Source of the DNA: Oleiagrimonas sp964608595
Lineage (GTDB): Bacteria; Pseudomonadota; Gammaproteobacteria; Xanthomonadales; Rhodanobacteraceae
Length of the DNA: 64,000 bases
Reading direction: 5' to 3'
NCBI GenBank assembly: GCA_964608595.1
Contig: CAZSOU010000002.1
Span: forward strand, 1-64,000
How positions within the stretch are numbered: the stretch's first letter is position 1; each line of letters opens with the position of its first letter. Below the pieces are notes generated by a model that did not search any database, was not told where the DNA came from, and was given only the letters and a program-made list of their open reading frames with translations. The translations under genes and the position numbers were made by a program. Below, one piece after another: positions 26,501 through 34,040 of this stretch.

Positions 26501-27027
26501 CTGCCCATCGGAAAAATGTCGATGAGCGCGCCGCGCACGGCGAAATCGCCCGGTTCGACCGCTTGCGGCACATGTCGGTAACCGGCGGCTTCGAGGCGCC
26601 GTTGTTCGGCGTCCAGTTCCAGTGTCTGTCCGTGGCGCACCGCGAGACCGGACCCGGTGATATAGCGGCGCGGCGCCAGACGCTGCATCAGCATCGGCGC
26701 GGGCACGATCAGAATGCCGCGCTCCGTCGAGGGCAGCTGGTACAGCGTGGCGATGCGTTGCGAGATGATTTGCGGGTGTGGACTGAACAGATCGTATGGC
26801 AAGGTTTCCCAATCGGGAAAATGCAGCACCGGCGATTCGTCGGCAAACACGCCCAACTCGTCTTCCAGTTGCCGTGCGCGCAGGCTGTCGCGCGTGACCG
26901 CCACCAGCAAGCCGTCGTGCCGGCGTGCCGCCTCGGCCACCGCCAGTGACGAAGCCGAGCCGTCCGGCGTGATCCAGAAACGGCGCTGTTTGGGGGACGT
27001 GGGTAAAAGCGTGTTGAGCAGGGACAT
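23578..27027 (-). CDS. mfd: Transcription-repair coupling factor
   Basis: ATP-dependent translocase that removes stalled RNA polymerase from DNA lesions and recruits UvrA. The 1149 residues match the usual ~1150. Domains in order: a UvrB-like UvrA-binding N-terminal part (WITPDGSASSLAVAEAARR, LPYDLFSPHPQIISQR), the RNA-polymerase-interacting CarD-like domain (PIVHIDHGVGRYRGLE, near residue 490), the RecG-like helicase (GDVGFGKTEVALRAAF; VIVDEEQRFGVRQKEKLK) and the C-terminal TRCF domain. ATG 27027 was chosen; TTG 27039 would add four residues. Stop codon lies in a REP. Confidence 0.97.
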   Translation of the reverse strand: MSLLNTLLPTSPKQRRFWITPDGSASSLAVAEAARRHDGLLVAVTRDSLRARQLEDELGVFADESPVLHFPDWETLPYDLFSPHPQIISQRIATLYQLPSTERGILIVPAPMLMQRLAPRRYITGSGLAVRHGQTLELDAEQRRLEAAGYRHVPQAVEPGDFAVRGALIDIFPMGSDTPYRIELFDDEVDSIRSFDPETQRSRDKVEAVELLPAREFPLTDDATRAFRHRLRERFPIDVRRCPIYQDMKQGVTPGGIEYYLPLFFEATETLFDYLADSALFVLDENALDAAEQSWQQTASRYDQRAHDIERPILPPDELYLAPDKLREKLNTWRRAEFVTDDHPHAIALGTSPVPDVALPQRAEAAASKLENFLAEHSGHTLIATDSPGRREAIADLLASHGLRPTPVDSWRAFLDGQFPETSHALTVAPLARGFVLEKSDLAVITEQELLGERVSRTRRGKKAGQAARDPETIIRDLTELSEGAPIVHIDHGVGRYRGLETLDIGDAPGEYLVIEYAKGDKLYVPVAQLDLVSRYTGTSPEHAPLHSMGGDAWEKARRKAAEKVHDVAAELLAIHAQREARKGMATAIDRAMCHQFAAGFPFEETPDQQQAIEAVLTDLEAPQSMDRVVCGDVGFGKTEVALRAAFAVASAGRQVCVLVPTTLLAQQHYTNFADRFADWPLSVEVLSRFQSRKDTTAALKKLAEGRIDVVIGTHKLLGDEVKFRDLGLVIVDEEQRFGVRQKEKLKKLRAEVDLLTLTATPIPRTLNMAMSGLRDLSIIATAPEHRMAVKTTIAQPQPALLREALQRELARGGQVYFLHNKVETIEHTALELAELMPDARIRIAHGQMPERELEQVMLDFHRQRFNVLVCTTIIESGIDIPSANTIIIDRADRFGLAQLHQLRGRVGRSHHRAYAYLLVPDRRAMTSDARKRLEALASLEELGAGFTLATHDLEIRGAGELLGEEQSGQIQQIGFGLYNELLERAVNALKSGKVPDFDLTSDHETEVVLHAPALIPEDYLPDVHTRLTLYKRIASARDAEALRDLKVEMIDRFGLLPDPVKQLFAITELKLAATPMGIRKIEFGPTGGRILFRDKPDINPAALITLIQTQPRVYKLDGQEKLRINGEFDEPAERLEAARGLLHTLTAA

Positions 27028-27134
27028 GCGCGCGACCAATACACGACGGCACCGGCGGCGCTTGCGGCCAGTGCAATGAAGGAACCGGACATTTTAGCAG
27101 GCGCGGGCGGTGGAACCGGTTTTCACAACGGGCG

Positions 27135-27752
27135 TCAGTCCAGATCGAGGGCGATTTGCGCCGTGCCGGGCTCGCCCGACAAACCCTGGCGCTTGAAACC
27201 CAGTCGGCGGCACAAATCCAGCATGGGGCGATTTTCGATCAAAACGTGACCCCACAAGCGGGCCAATTTGCGGCGACGCGCTTCATCGACCAGACGTTGC
27301 ATCAGCAACGCGCCGAGCCCGTAGCCGGTCCAGGCCTTTTCCACCAGCACGGCAAATTCGGCCTGATTGGTGGTACGGTCGATGTAGATACGGCCGACGC
27401 CGCGGATTTCCTCGGGGTGCACGGTGGTGTCGACGAGAACGTTCGCGACCTCGACTTCCGGATCGACATGGCACAGCTGCCGCGCCATGGGCAGGGGCAA
27501 TTCACGCATGTGGTACAGAAAACGCATGCGGATTTCGTCGGCGGACAGGCGCGTGAAGCAGCGCCGGATGGCCTCGATGTCTTCCGGTACGATGGATCGC
27601 AGCCGCAGTTTCCTGCCGTCGCGCAGTTCCACGTCTTCACCGGCATCGTGAGCCGGTTCGGCGTGCGCGGCAAATCGCAACGCGCTGCGCGCGGGCAGGG
27701 TATTGCCCGCAACGGGTTCGGGAAACGCAGGGTGTTCATGGATCGTCGGCAT
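27135..27752 (-). CDS. GNAT-family acetyltransferase
   Basis: Probable N-acetyltransferase using acetyl-CoA. The 205 residues contain a single GNAT domain (about 60-195): LRLRSIVPEDIEAIRRCFTRLS, the middle strand AEFAVLVEKAWTGYGLGALL with the coenzyme-binding GYGLG loop, and LARLWGHVLIENRPMLDLCRRLGF. This resembles the acetyltransferase half of protein lysine acetyltransferases, but the large ligase-like half is absent. ATG 27752 was chosen; a GTG at 27800 adds sixteen residues. Substrate unknown. Confidence 0.88.
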   Translation of the reverse strand: MPTIHEHPAFPEPVAGNTLPARSALRFAAHAEPAHDAGEDVELRDGRKLRLRSIVPEDIEAIRRCFTRLSADEIRMRFLYHMRELPLPMARQLCHVDPEVEVANVLVDTTVHPEEIRGVGRIYIDRTTNQAEFAVLVEKAWTGYGLGALLMQRLVDEARRRKLARLWGHVLIENRPMLDLCRRLGFKRQGLSGEPGTAQIALDLD

Positions 27753-27867
27753 CACATCTGCATTGTGGCGCGCCCACGGCAGGCGATCCAGCCACGACAC
27801 CAGGCGCGTTCAAACTGTGTCATGCCGAATGAACCGGTCGTCAATGCGCATGCGGCGCCGGAACCGT

Positions 27868-28047
27868 TAACCTGCTTTATTCACCAACCTTCTACTGCGC
27901 CGGCCCAATGACACGCCCTGCACAGTTTTCGCTCGGTCGGGGTGCTCGACGTAGCGCAACTACGCCTGCGCGCCCCTTTGTCGCGAAACCCGTACAGGAC
28001 ATGCCTTGGTCCGGCTCGCTGCGAACGCTGATGAATAAAGCAGGTTA
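27868..28047. mobile_element. MITE-like element, 180 bases, with perfect 16-base inverted ends
   Basis: TAACCTGCTTTATTCA at 27868-27883 is perfectly complementary to TGAATAAAGCAGGTTA at 28032-28047. The interior has no credible gene. It lies in the divergent gap between the GNAT and CDF genes, and its right end is 29 bases before the CDF start, so it may supply or disturb that promoter. No second copy is in the window. Confidence 0.7.
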
Positions 28048-28076
28048 GACTCTGGGTTTTCCGAGCGGGAACGCCC

Positions 28077-28985
28077 ATGTCCGGCCACGCCAATTCATTG
28101 AAGGCCGTGATTTTTGCATTGAGTGCGAATTTCGCCATTTTTCTGGCCAAGGGCGCGGCGGCACTCATCACCGGCTCGGGATCCATGTTGGCCGAAGCGG
28201 TGCATTCATTGGCCGATTGTGCCAATCAGTGCCTGCTGCTGCTGGGCATGCGCCAGGCCAAACGCCCGGCGTCGGATGCGTATCCGCTGGGCTGGGGCCG
28301 TGCCATGTATTTCTGGTCGTTCCTGGTGGCAATGCTGTTGTTCAGCGTCGGTGGCATGTTTTCGATTTATGACGGTTGGCACAAACTGCAGCATCCGGAG
28401 GCCTTGTCCTATCCGTGGGTGGCCGTCGGCGTGTTGCTTTTCGGCATGATCGCCGAGGGTTTTTCCTTGTGGGGTTGTCTGGTCGAAGTCAACAAGGTTC
28501 GTGGCGGGCGCAGTCTGTGGCGATGGTTTCACGAAACGCGCGCGGCACAGTTGCTGGTGATCTTCGGCGAGGATACGGCGGCGTTGCTCGGTTTGTTGCT
28601 GGCATTGGCCGCGGTTGCGGCAACGATGGCCACCGGAAATCCGCTGTTCGATGCACTCGGCAGTGTCGCCATCGGTGTGCTGCTGGTGGTGATGGCCGTG
28701 GCGTTGGCGATCGAGGTGAAATCGCTGTTGATCGGCGAGGGTGTCGAGCCACGACGTCGTGCCGAGTTGCTGGCGTTCTTCGACAGCCGCGACGAAATCG
28801 ACGAGGTGCTGCATCTGATCACGCTGCAGATGGGACCGGACGTGATGGTGTCGGTGAAGGCGAAAATGGCGCCCATGCCGTCGGCCCTGGCCATGGTGGA
28901 GGCGATCAACGCGGTCGAGCGTGATCTGAAAGCGGCGTTCGCGGACGTGCGCTGGAGCTTCTTCGAGCCGGATGTGACGGACTGA
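28077..28985 (+). CDS. Cation diffusion facilitator family transporter
   Basis: Proton-coupled divalent-metal exporter of the CDF family in the inner membrane. The 302 residues have five to six membrane helices. The second contains HSLADCANQ, corresponding to the H/DxxxD metal site, and the fifth contains FGEDTAALLGL, the second half-site. A cytoplasmic C-terminal domain (about residues 215-300) ends the protein. The layout (EDTAALLG and WxFFEPD end) resembles the SLC30A9/ZnT9-like branch. Metal identity is not readable. It begins 29 bases after a MITE-like element. Confidence 0.92.
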   Translation: MSGHANSLKAVIFALSANFAIFLAKGAAALITGSGSMLAEAVHSLADCANQCLLLLGMRQAKRPASDAYPLGWGRAMYFWSFLVAMLLFSVGGMFSIYDGWHKLQHPEALSYPWVAVGVLLFGMIAEGFSLWGCLVEVNKVRGGRSLWRWFHETRAAQLLVIFGEDTAALLGLLLALAAVAATMATGNPLFDALGSVAIGVLLVVMAVALAIEVKSLLIGEGVEPRRRAELLAFFDSRDEIDEVLHLITLQMGPDVMVSVKAKMAPMPSALAMVEAINAVERDLKAAFADVRWSFFEPDVTD

Positions 28986-29049
28986 GGCACCGGCTTTCGT
29001 GTGGCCGGTCGTGCCGGGGCTGTGACTGCGCGAGCCTGTTGCGGTGTGC

Positions 29050-29559
29050 TTACAATCCCACTCCGACGCCTACACCGAAGTGCACGTTCGACCAGGGGCT
29101 GCGCAGTTCCTCGGCGGTCCACAGGTGATAGTCGTCGACACTGACCAGCGGGAACACGTAATCGGCATCCCCCACCTTGCTCGCGCGCGTACCCTTGATG
29201 CGCCCGCTGATGGTCATCGGCCGACCGGGCGGGTAGTTCAGTGGTTCCAGATAACCCGGCACCACCGCGATGAAACGTCCGGCGGCCGGGTTGTCCGGTT
29301 GCGGGCGTTGCGACCGGTCCAGCGGATAGGCCAGCAATTCGACTTCGGTGCGGTCGGCAAGGTTGGTGACCTTGACGATGCGGCCGCCCCAGATGACGGG
29401 TGCGTGAGTGAAACGCTCCGGTGTTTGCGCCACGTCGAGCGGCAGGGCGCGCACCGTGTCCGGCGTCGGTTTGTAGATCGGCGCCGGGGAGCAGGCGGCC
29501 AGCAGCAATGCCGCCGCGAGGAGAACCAAGGCTGTCAGTTGCTTGATGCGCATCAACAT
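29050..29559 (-). CDS. Slp-family outer-membrane lipoprotein
   Basis: Lipoprotein of the Slp (starvation-inducible) family, exported and anchored in the outer membrane. A signal peptide with lipobox LLAAC ends near residue 23. The mature part shows the Slp pattern WGGRIVKVTNLADRTEVELLAYPLD and GRFIAVVPGYLEPLNYPPGR. In-frame starts are GTG 29562 (overlapping the upstream stop as GTGA), ATG 29559 and ATG 29553; the last has GGGTG at the best spacing. Cotranscribed with the redoxin gene. Confidence 0.92.
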   Translation of the reverse strand: MLMRIKQLTALVLLAAALLLAACSPAPIYKPTPDTVRALPLDVAQTPERFTHAPVIWGGRIVKVTNLADRTEVELLAYPLDRSQRPQPDNPAAGRFIAVVPGYLEPLNYPPGRPMTISGRIKGTRASKVGDADYVFPLVSVDDYHLWTAEELRSPWSNVHFGVGVGVGL

Positions 29560-30536
29560 CACCCGAATGTGAACGTGAACGCCCGCAGTCCGGCATGCGG
29601 GATTTTGATGGTGACGACGTGGTCGCGATAATCGTCACTGTCGAACAACGTGTAAAGGCGGCTTTCGTGCACCGTCACCGGCGGCTGCTTCTTGCCGTCG
29701 ACGGTGATTTCGAGGCTGACGGGCTGATCGCTCGAAGCGACCATATGCAGCTTCCCGGCCTTGAAATGCAGGCGGATTTCCCCCGGGCCTGCCGCCAGTT
29801 CGGCGTATTGGGCCGTCATGCGCCAACGCCCGTCGAGCGCGTACTGGTTGAGCGGCAATGTGTCCGGCGCGCGGTAGTGGTAGGCGCTTGATGAGGGTCG
29901 ATGCGTATTGGCCATGTTGCGTTCACGCGCCAGACCGAAATACATCTCCGGTGAGCCGATGGCAGCGAAGTCGGTGCTTTTCGCCGTCCCGGTCGCAGCG
30001 GTTTTTGGCGACATGCCCAGCTGCTCGCGGATGGCGTTTTCCATCTCCAGATAATGCCCTTCGCCGAAATGGTGCAACACCACCCGACCTTGCTTGTCGA
30101 CGAGATATTCGGCCGGCCAATACTGGTTGTTCCAGGCGCGCCATGTCGCCATGTCGCTGTCCATGGCGACCGGGTACCGGATGTGGAATTGCTTGACCGC
30201 GTGCTTGACGTTGGCAAGGTTCTTCCCGAAATCGAACTCGGGGGAATGCACGCCGACGATCACCAGCCCCTTGTCCTTGTAGGCCTCGTACCAGGCATTG
30301 AGGTGCGGAAACGTGCGCAGGCAGTTGATGCACGAATAGGCCCAGAAGTCGATCAGGACGACCTTGCCGCGCAGCTTCTTCATGCTCAGAGGCGGCGAGT
30401 TGATCCAGTGACTGATGCCGACGAATTCCGGCGCTTTGGATGGCGTCGCGCGGGATGGTTCCGGCAATGCGAACAGGGCGCACGTCATGATCAGCGCGCC
30501 GGTGGCGCAGATCAGTCGCGTCGTCATCTTGCTCAT
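29559..30536 (-). CDS. Secreted thioredoxin-like (redoxin) protein with DipZ-type C-terminus
   Basis: Probable periplasmic thiol-disulfide protein. The 325 residues start with a signal peptide (cut near SRA, residue 30). A thioredoxin fold follows with CxxC at C69 and C72 (YSCINC), and VHSPEFDFGKNLANVKHAVKQ and WPAEYLVDKQGRV fit the TlpA/DipZ type. The C-terminal ~125 residues form the beta-rich domain seen at the end of DipZ proteins. No CcdA/DsbD-type electron donor is adjacent. It is followed by the overlapping Slp gene. Confidence 0.9.
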   Translation of the reverse strand: MSKMTTRLICATGALIMTCALFALPEPSRATPSKAPEFVGISHWINSPPLSMKKLRGKVVLIDFWAYSCINCLRTFPHLNAWYEAYKDKGLVIVGVHSPEFDFGKNLANVKHAVKQFHIRYPVAMDSDMATWRAWNNQYWPAEYLVDKQGRVVLHHFGEGHYLEMENAIREQLGMSPKTAATGTAKSTDFAAIGSPEMYFGLARERNMANTHRPSSSAYHYRAPDTLPLNQYALDGRWRMTAQYAELAAGPGEIRLHFKAGKLHMVASSDQPVSLEITVDGKKQPPVTVHESRLYTLFDSDDYRDHVVTIKIPHAGLRAFTFTFG

Positions 30537-30630
30537 GCGGGTCTCCGAAACGCGTGTGCAGGCATGGGTCTTGTCCGTCGGAACAGAGCCCGCGTGCCAA
30601 GGTCCACCCTGCGCCAGGGCAGGATGGGTT

Positions 30631-31554
30631 TCAGTCTACCTCGCGCACCGGCAACGGCACGTTGCAGATGCCGATGTGTCCGACAGGCTGGGTATAGAAG
30701 GCATCGTGCCGATTGCGCTTGGCTTCGACCAGTTTCCGAAAACTCTTGCTGTTGGTGCGCAGTACTTCGAGAGGGGTGCGTTCGGCCGCGGGAACGTGCG
30801 AGGCCAGGCGCACGGACAATATCGGCGTGCGCTTGTCGGCATCCTTGTATACGCCCATCGGTTCGGGCCCGCGCGGCAATGCCGAAAGCCATTGCATGCC
30901 TTGTACCACGCGCCCGACGACGGCCAGTTGATGGTCGATCTGGCGCGGCGCCTGGCCAATGGGCACGTACAAGGTGTTGCCGCTGCCACTGTTCGGGTCC
31001 ACATCGCGGGCCACCCCGACCATGCCATAGCATTGCACCAGCCAGGCCTTGTGCGTTTTCGGGTTCCAGGCCATGGGCAAACCGCGGGAAAAGCCCACGC
31101 GTGGCGCGTACACATCGCCATCAGGGAGCAGAGTGACGTTCAGCGAGTCGTCGAATGATCGCGTGAACTCCGGTGGCAGCGTGGTTTTGGCGCTGCCCAT
31201 GGATTTGGCCTTTTCCGGATTGTCGCCGTCCGGGTCGCCCCACTGCGCCACGAAGTTGTCCTGCACGCGGTACACGCTGGTATGGTCGAAATAGTGCTCG
31301 TTCACCATCGTCTTGATGTTGGCCACATGCTTCGGTGCCCATGCCGGTGCCAGCTCGATCACCACGCGATGATGGTTGGCCAGCTCCATGTACAGCGTGT
31401 TGTCCGGATCCAGCGTGCGCCATTCCGAGGCTTGCGAGGCGGCAAGGATGTCGTGTGTTGATGGCGTGGCGTGATCCGTGTCGTTCCCCGCCATGGCGGA
31501 CGTGGAGGCGAGCAGTGCGGCGACGAGCAGGGGCAGGCAGTGGATGCGTGGCAT
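30631..31554 (-). CDS. Secreted cyclophilin-type peptidylprolyl isomerase
   Basis: Catalyses proline cis-trans isomerisation, here in the periplasm. The 307 residues open with a signal peptide (MPRIHCLPLLVAALLASTSAMA, cut after AMA). The cyclophilin core is visible as VVIELAPAWAPKHVANIKTMVNEHYFDHTSVYRVQDNFVAQWGDP and VVGRVVQGMQWLSALPRG. A long insertion and a C-terminal extension make it larger than the usual ~170-residue domain. ATG 31554 was chosen for the signal peptide; it is divergent from the methyltransferase with about 50 bases between them. Confidence 0.9.
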   Translation of the reverse strand: MPRIHCLPLLVAALLASTSAMAGNDTDHATPSTHDILAASQASEWRTLDPDNTLYMELANHHRVVIELAPAWAPKHVANIKTMVNEHYFDHTSVYRVQDNFVAQWGDPDGDNPEKAKSMGSAKTTLPPEFTRSFDDSLNVTLLPDGDVYAPRVGFSRGLPMAWNPKTHKAWLVQCYGMVGVARDVDPNSGSGNTLYVPIGQAPRQIDHQLAVVGRVVQGMQWLSALPRGPEPMGVYKDADKRTPILSVRLASHVPAAERTPLEVLRTNSKSFRKLVEAKRNRHDAFYTQPVGHIGICNVPLPVREVD

Positions 31555-31605
31555 GGGACGATTCCGGAAATGTGGGACACCCGAGTTTGCCACTATCCTT
31601 GGCGC

Positions 31606-32217
31606 ATGCAAAAAAACTACGACCGAGCGTATTTCGACAAGTGGTACCGCGACCCGGAGCATGCCGTCGACTCGCCCGCCGAGGTGCGGCGCAAGGCGGC
31701 GATGGCGGTGGCCATGGCCGAGTACTACCTGGGCCGTCCGATCCGCAACGTGCTCGACATCGGTTGCGGCGAGGCCAACTGGCGCGCGCCCATCCGCAAG
31801 CTGCGGCCCAAGGTGGCATATCGTGGCCTGGATGCCAGCGAATACGTGGTGTCGCGTTACGGGCGCAGCCGCAACATCGGGATGGCACGATTCGGCGATC
31901 TGGAGTATCTGCGTTTCGATGTGCCGTTCGATCTGATGATCTGTACCAACGTGCTGCATTACCTCAAGGCGGCGGAGGTGCGGCGCGGTCTGTCCGGGTT
32001 GGACGAACAACTGGAAGGGCTGGCGTTCATCGAGGTCTATACCGATCACGACGACACGTTTGGCGACGACGTGGATTACGTGGCGCGCACGCCGGCCTGG
32101 TACCGACGGCATTTCGCCAACGCGGGGCTGGTGTCCGTGGGCTCGCATGCCTATGTCGGTTCGAGCATTCGTTCGCAATTGCTGGCCATGGAACAGGCGC
32201 GCCCGCCGCGCAAATGA
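31606..32217 (+). CDS. Class I SAM-dependent methyltransferase
   Basis: The 203 residues contain the class I methyltransferase motifs: NVLDIGCGEANWRAPIRKL (motif I, about residues 43-62), AYRGLDASEYV (motif II) and FDLMICTNVLHYL (motif IV). ATG 31606 begins directly with QKNYDRAYFDKWYRDP, typical of small methyltransferases. The frame is open upstream, but that part opposes the divergent gene. Substrate unknown. Confidence 0.9.
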   Translation: MQKNYDRAYFDKWYRDPEHAVDSPAEVRRKAAMAVAMAEYYLGRPIRNVLDIGCGEANWRAPIRKLRPKVAYRGLDASEYVVSRYGRSRNIGMARFGDLEYLRFDVPFDLMICTNVLHYLKAAEVRRGLSGLDEQLEGLAFIEVYTDHDDTFGDDVDYVARTPAWYRRHFANAGLVSVGSHAYVGSSIRSQLLAMEQARPPRK

Positions 32218-32220
32218 GCA

Positions 32221-32664
32221 TCACAGCACCGCTTGCGGTGGATAGTGGATGCTTTCGATGCCGGCACGGTTGTAGCGTCGCGCAAAAATCGGATGCAAAC
32301 GTTGCAACAACTTTCGCGCCTGTTGCGCGCTTTCGCTGTCGGGCGCGTAGATGAAAACGAATGCGCCGCCGCGTCGCGCCAGTTTCACGTCGTCGTCCAG
32401 GAACCCGGCCTCGGTGCCGATGACACGGGCAATGCCGGTGCGCAAACGCTCGAACCAGTCGTTGCCTTCCGATTCCAGGTGCTTGATGACGAATGATCCC
32501 GGCACGGCGGCGACATCGTCGTGGGCGAAGTCGCCGGCCAGAGCCTGCTCGCGCACCTTTTCCGCGCGCTCGATGGTTTCGAACGATGCGACGATGTAGT
32601 GCAACGGATAGAACAGGCCGAAGGACGAGTCGTTTTCCTTCAGGAAATCCCAGTGTTCTTTCAT
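32221..32664 (-). CDS. Conserved-looking hypothetical protein
   Basis: 147 residues with no family that I recognise. It has an alternating strand-helix pattern: HYIVASFETIERAEKVREQAL looks like a first strand and helix, and AFVFIYAPDSESAQQARKLL a second. This suggests a small two-repeat alpha-beta fold, as in heavy-metal or ACT-like stress proteins. ATG 32664 was chosen over a weaker upstream start. It ends 4 bases after the convergent methyltransferase stop. Confidence 0.7.
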   Translation of the reverse strand: MKEHWDFLKENDSSFGLFYPLHYIVASFETIERAEKVREQALAGDFAHDDVAAVPGSFVIKHLESEGNDWFERLRTGIARVIGTEAGFLDDDVKLARRGGAFVFIYAPDSESAQQARKLLQRLHPIFARRYNRAGIESIHYPPQAVL

Positions 32665-32742
32665 GATGTCGCTCCCACACGTTGGGTTCACGCCCAGCTT
32701 AGTGTGGCGACATGAACTGCGGCTTTTTGCCGCTGTCGTTGT

Positions 32743-33138
32743 TCAGGGCTGCAGCAGCAACAAGCGAATCACGCCGTAGGCGGCGAGAATGAACAGCAAG
32801 CCCCACGCCAACATGCCGATGACGAACGGGGCGCCACGCTTGGCTGCATCGCGGCGGTAGGCCACGATGTACCACGCCCGCCCGAGCAACCACACCAGCC
32901 CCAGAATACCGGCCCAGGTCGGGTTGCCGAAGCGTGCCGCCAGCCACAGCGTGGGCAGGAACATCACTGTCTGCTCCAGCGTGTTCATCTGGATGCGATA
33001 GGCGCGCTCGAAAACGGGATGACCGGTCGTGGCCGGCGCTTTGATGCCGTGTTTGGCGCGGGCGCGCCCGGTCAGGAAAATCGTGGCGAACAACAGCACC
33101 ACGGTCAGCAGGATGACCAGTTCGGGAAGGTGGATCAT
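32743..33138 (-). CDS. MAPEG-family membrane protein
   Basis: 131 residues with four hydrophobic helices and the MAPEG motif (FERAYRIQMNTLEQTVMFLPTLWLAARF), which in eukaryotic members binds glutathione. ATG 33138 gives a start in the first helix. Bacterial members may have glutathione-transferase or peroxidase activity, unproven here. Confidence 0.9.
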   Translation of the reverse strand: MIHLPELVILLTVVLLFATIFLTGRARAKHGIKAPATTGHPVFERAYRIQMNTLEQTVMFLPTLWLAARFGNPTWAGILGLVWLLGRAWYIVAYRRDAAKRGAPFVIGMLAWGLLFILAAYGVIRLLLLQP

Positions 33139-33264
33139 GGCGAATCCTTCGGATGACGAGGTGGTTATCGTTGCACAGCTCGCGGGGAAAATCGTGTCTT
33201 CGTGCACCGCCCGCACAGGGTCGAGGCGGGTCATTGGTGATGGCGCCAGTCATTCGCGATCCTG

Positions 33265-33606
33265 ATGGCGGGCAGGGGTGCATGGCCAGTTGGTACGATT
33301 CGACACTGGCGGTGCGTTTTGACAAGGCATGCGGTGCCGATACCCGAAGGAGGCTTGTTCGATGACAGTGGAGCTGATGTGCTGACAACGTGGAAGGACA
33401 AGACGGCGCTCCATCTGCGGCATGCTGTCAAAACCGTGCACAGCCGCAAGACCATCACTCCGAAGGGGGTTGATGTACGGCGATTGCGTGGTGCCGTCGA
33501 GGTCGCGTCGAAGCATGGTTTGTGCTCGCAACGAAACACGCCGCGGTGGGCGAGTGCCCGCTTCGGTCCCGTTGCGGCATTCGGGGCGGAAGTGACCGGT
33601 TCATGA
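33265..33606 (+). CDS. Doubtful ORF ahead of the GtrA gene
   Basis: 113 codons whose TGA overlaps the GtrA start as ATGA. The product is hydrophilic and basic (KDKTALHLRHAVKTVHSRKT in the middle) with no recognisable domain, and base usage does not look clearly coding. It is the only candidate in the 464-base gap 33139-33602; an opposing open frame at 33250-33531 is no better. It may equally be leftover sequence. Confidence 0.22.
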   Translation: MAGRGAWPVGTIRHWRCVLTRHAVPIPEGGLFDDSGADVLTTWKDKTALHLRHAVKTVHSRKTITPKGVDVRRLRGAVEVASKHGLCSQRNTPRWASARFGPVAAFGAEVTGS

Positions 33607-33986
33607 CTTTGATGCGCCAGGGTGTGAGCTTCATCGTCGTCGGCGGTTGCCTGGTGATCGTCGACTGGGCGGTATTCGTGTTGCTCACGGCATCAGGCGT
33701 GGCGACCGTTCCGGCCAATGTGGCCAGTCGCGCCGTGGGTGCGCTGCTCGGGTTTTGCGCCAATGGATGGTTCACGTTCCGGGATACGCGGGCACCACGA
33801 TTGGGCTTGCGCCGATTCGCGCGCTACGCCGTGATGTGGGTGGTCATGACGGGCGCCAGCTCGCTGCTGGTTGCCTTGGTGGCCGATCATTTGAGTTTGC
33901 AGGTCGCGTGGCTGGCCAAACCGGTGGTCGAGGGGTGTCTTGCGGTCGTGAGTTTTCTGCTGTCCCGCCACTGGGTGTATCGGTGA
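33603..33986 (+). CDS. GtrA-family membrane protein
   Basis: 127 residues with four membrane helices and the GtrA pattern: SFIVVGGCLVIVDWAVFVLL, then GALLGFCANGWFTFR (conserved FxxNxxWTF-like turn) and a closing FLLSRHWVYR. GtrA-like proteins are thought to flip polyprenyl-linked sugars across the inner membrane for O-antigen or teichoic modification. No glycosyltransferase is adjacent. ATG 33603 was chosen; it is convergent with the helicase gene. Confidence 0.88.
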   Translation: MTLMRQGVSFIVVGGCLVIVDWAVFVLLTASGVATVPANVASRAVGALLGFCANGWFTFRDTRAPRLGLRRFARYAVMWVVMTGASSLLVALVADHLSLQVAWLAKPVVEGCLAVVSFLLSRHWVYR

Positions 33987-34040
33987 GCGTGTCGCCGCCG
34001 CGTCGCCGCGCACTGCCTCCGGTCGACCCGGCCGGCTGAC

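Noticed and set aside
31555..32178. N-terminal extension of the cyclophilin to 32178
   Set aside because: It would be antisense to the methyltransferase and would bury the clear signal peptide that starts at 31554.
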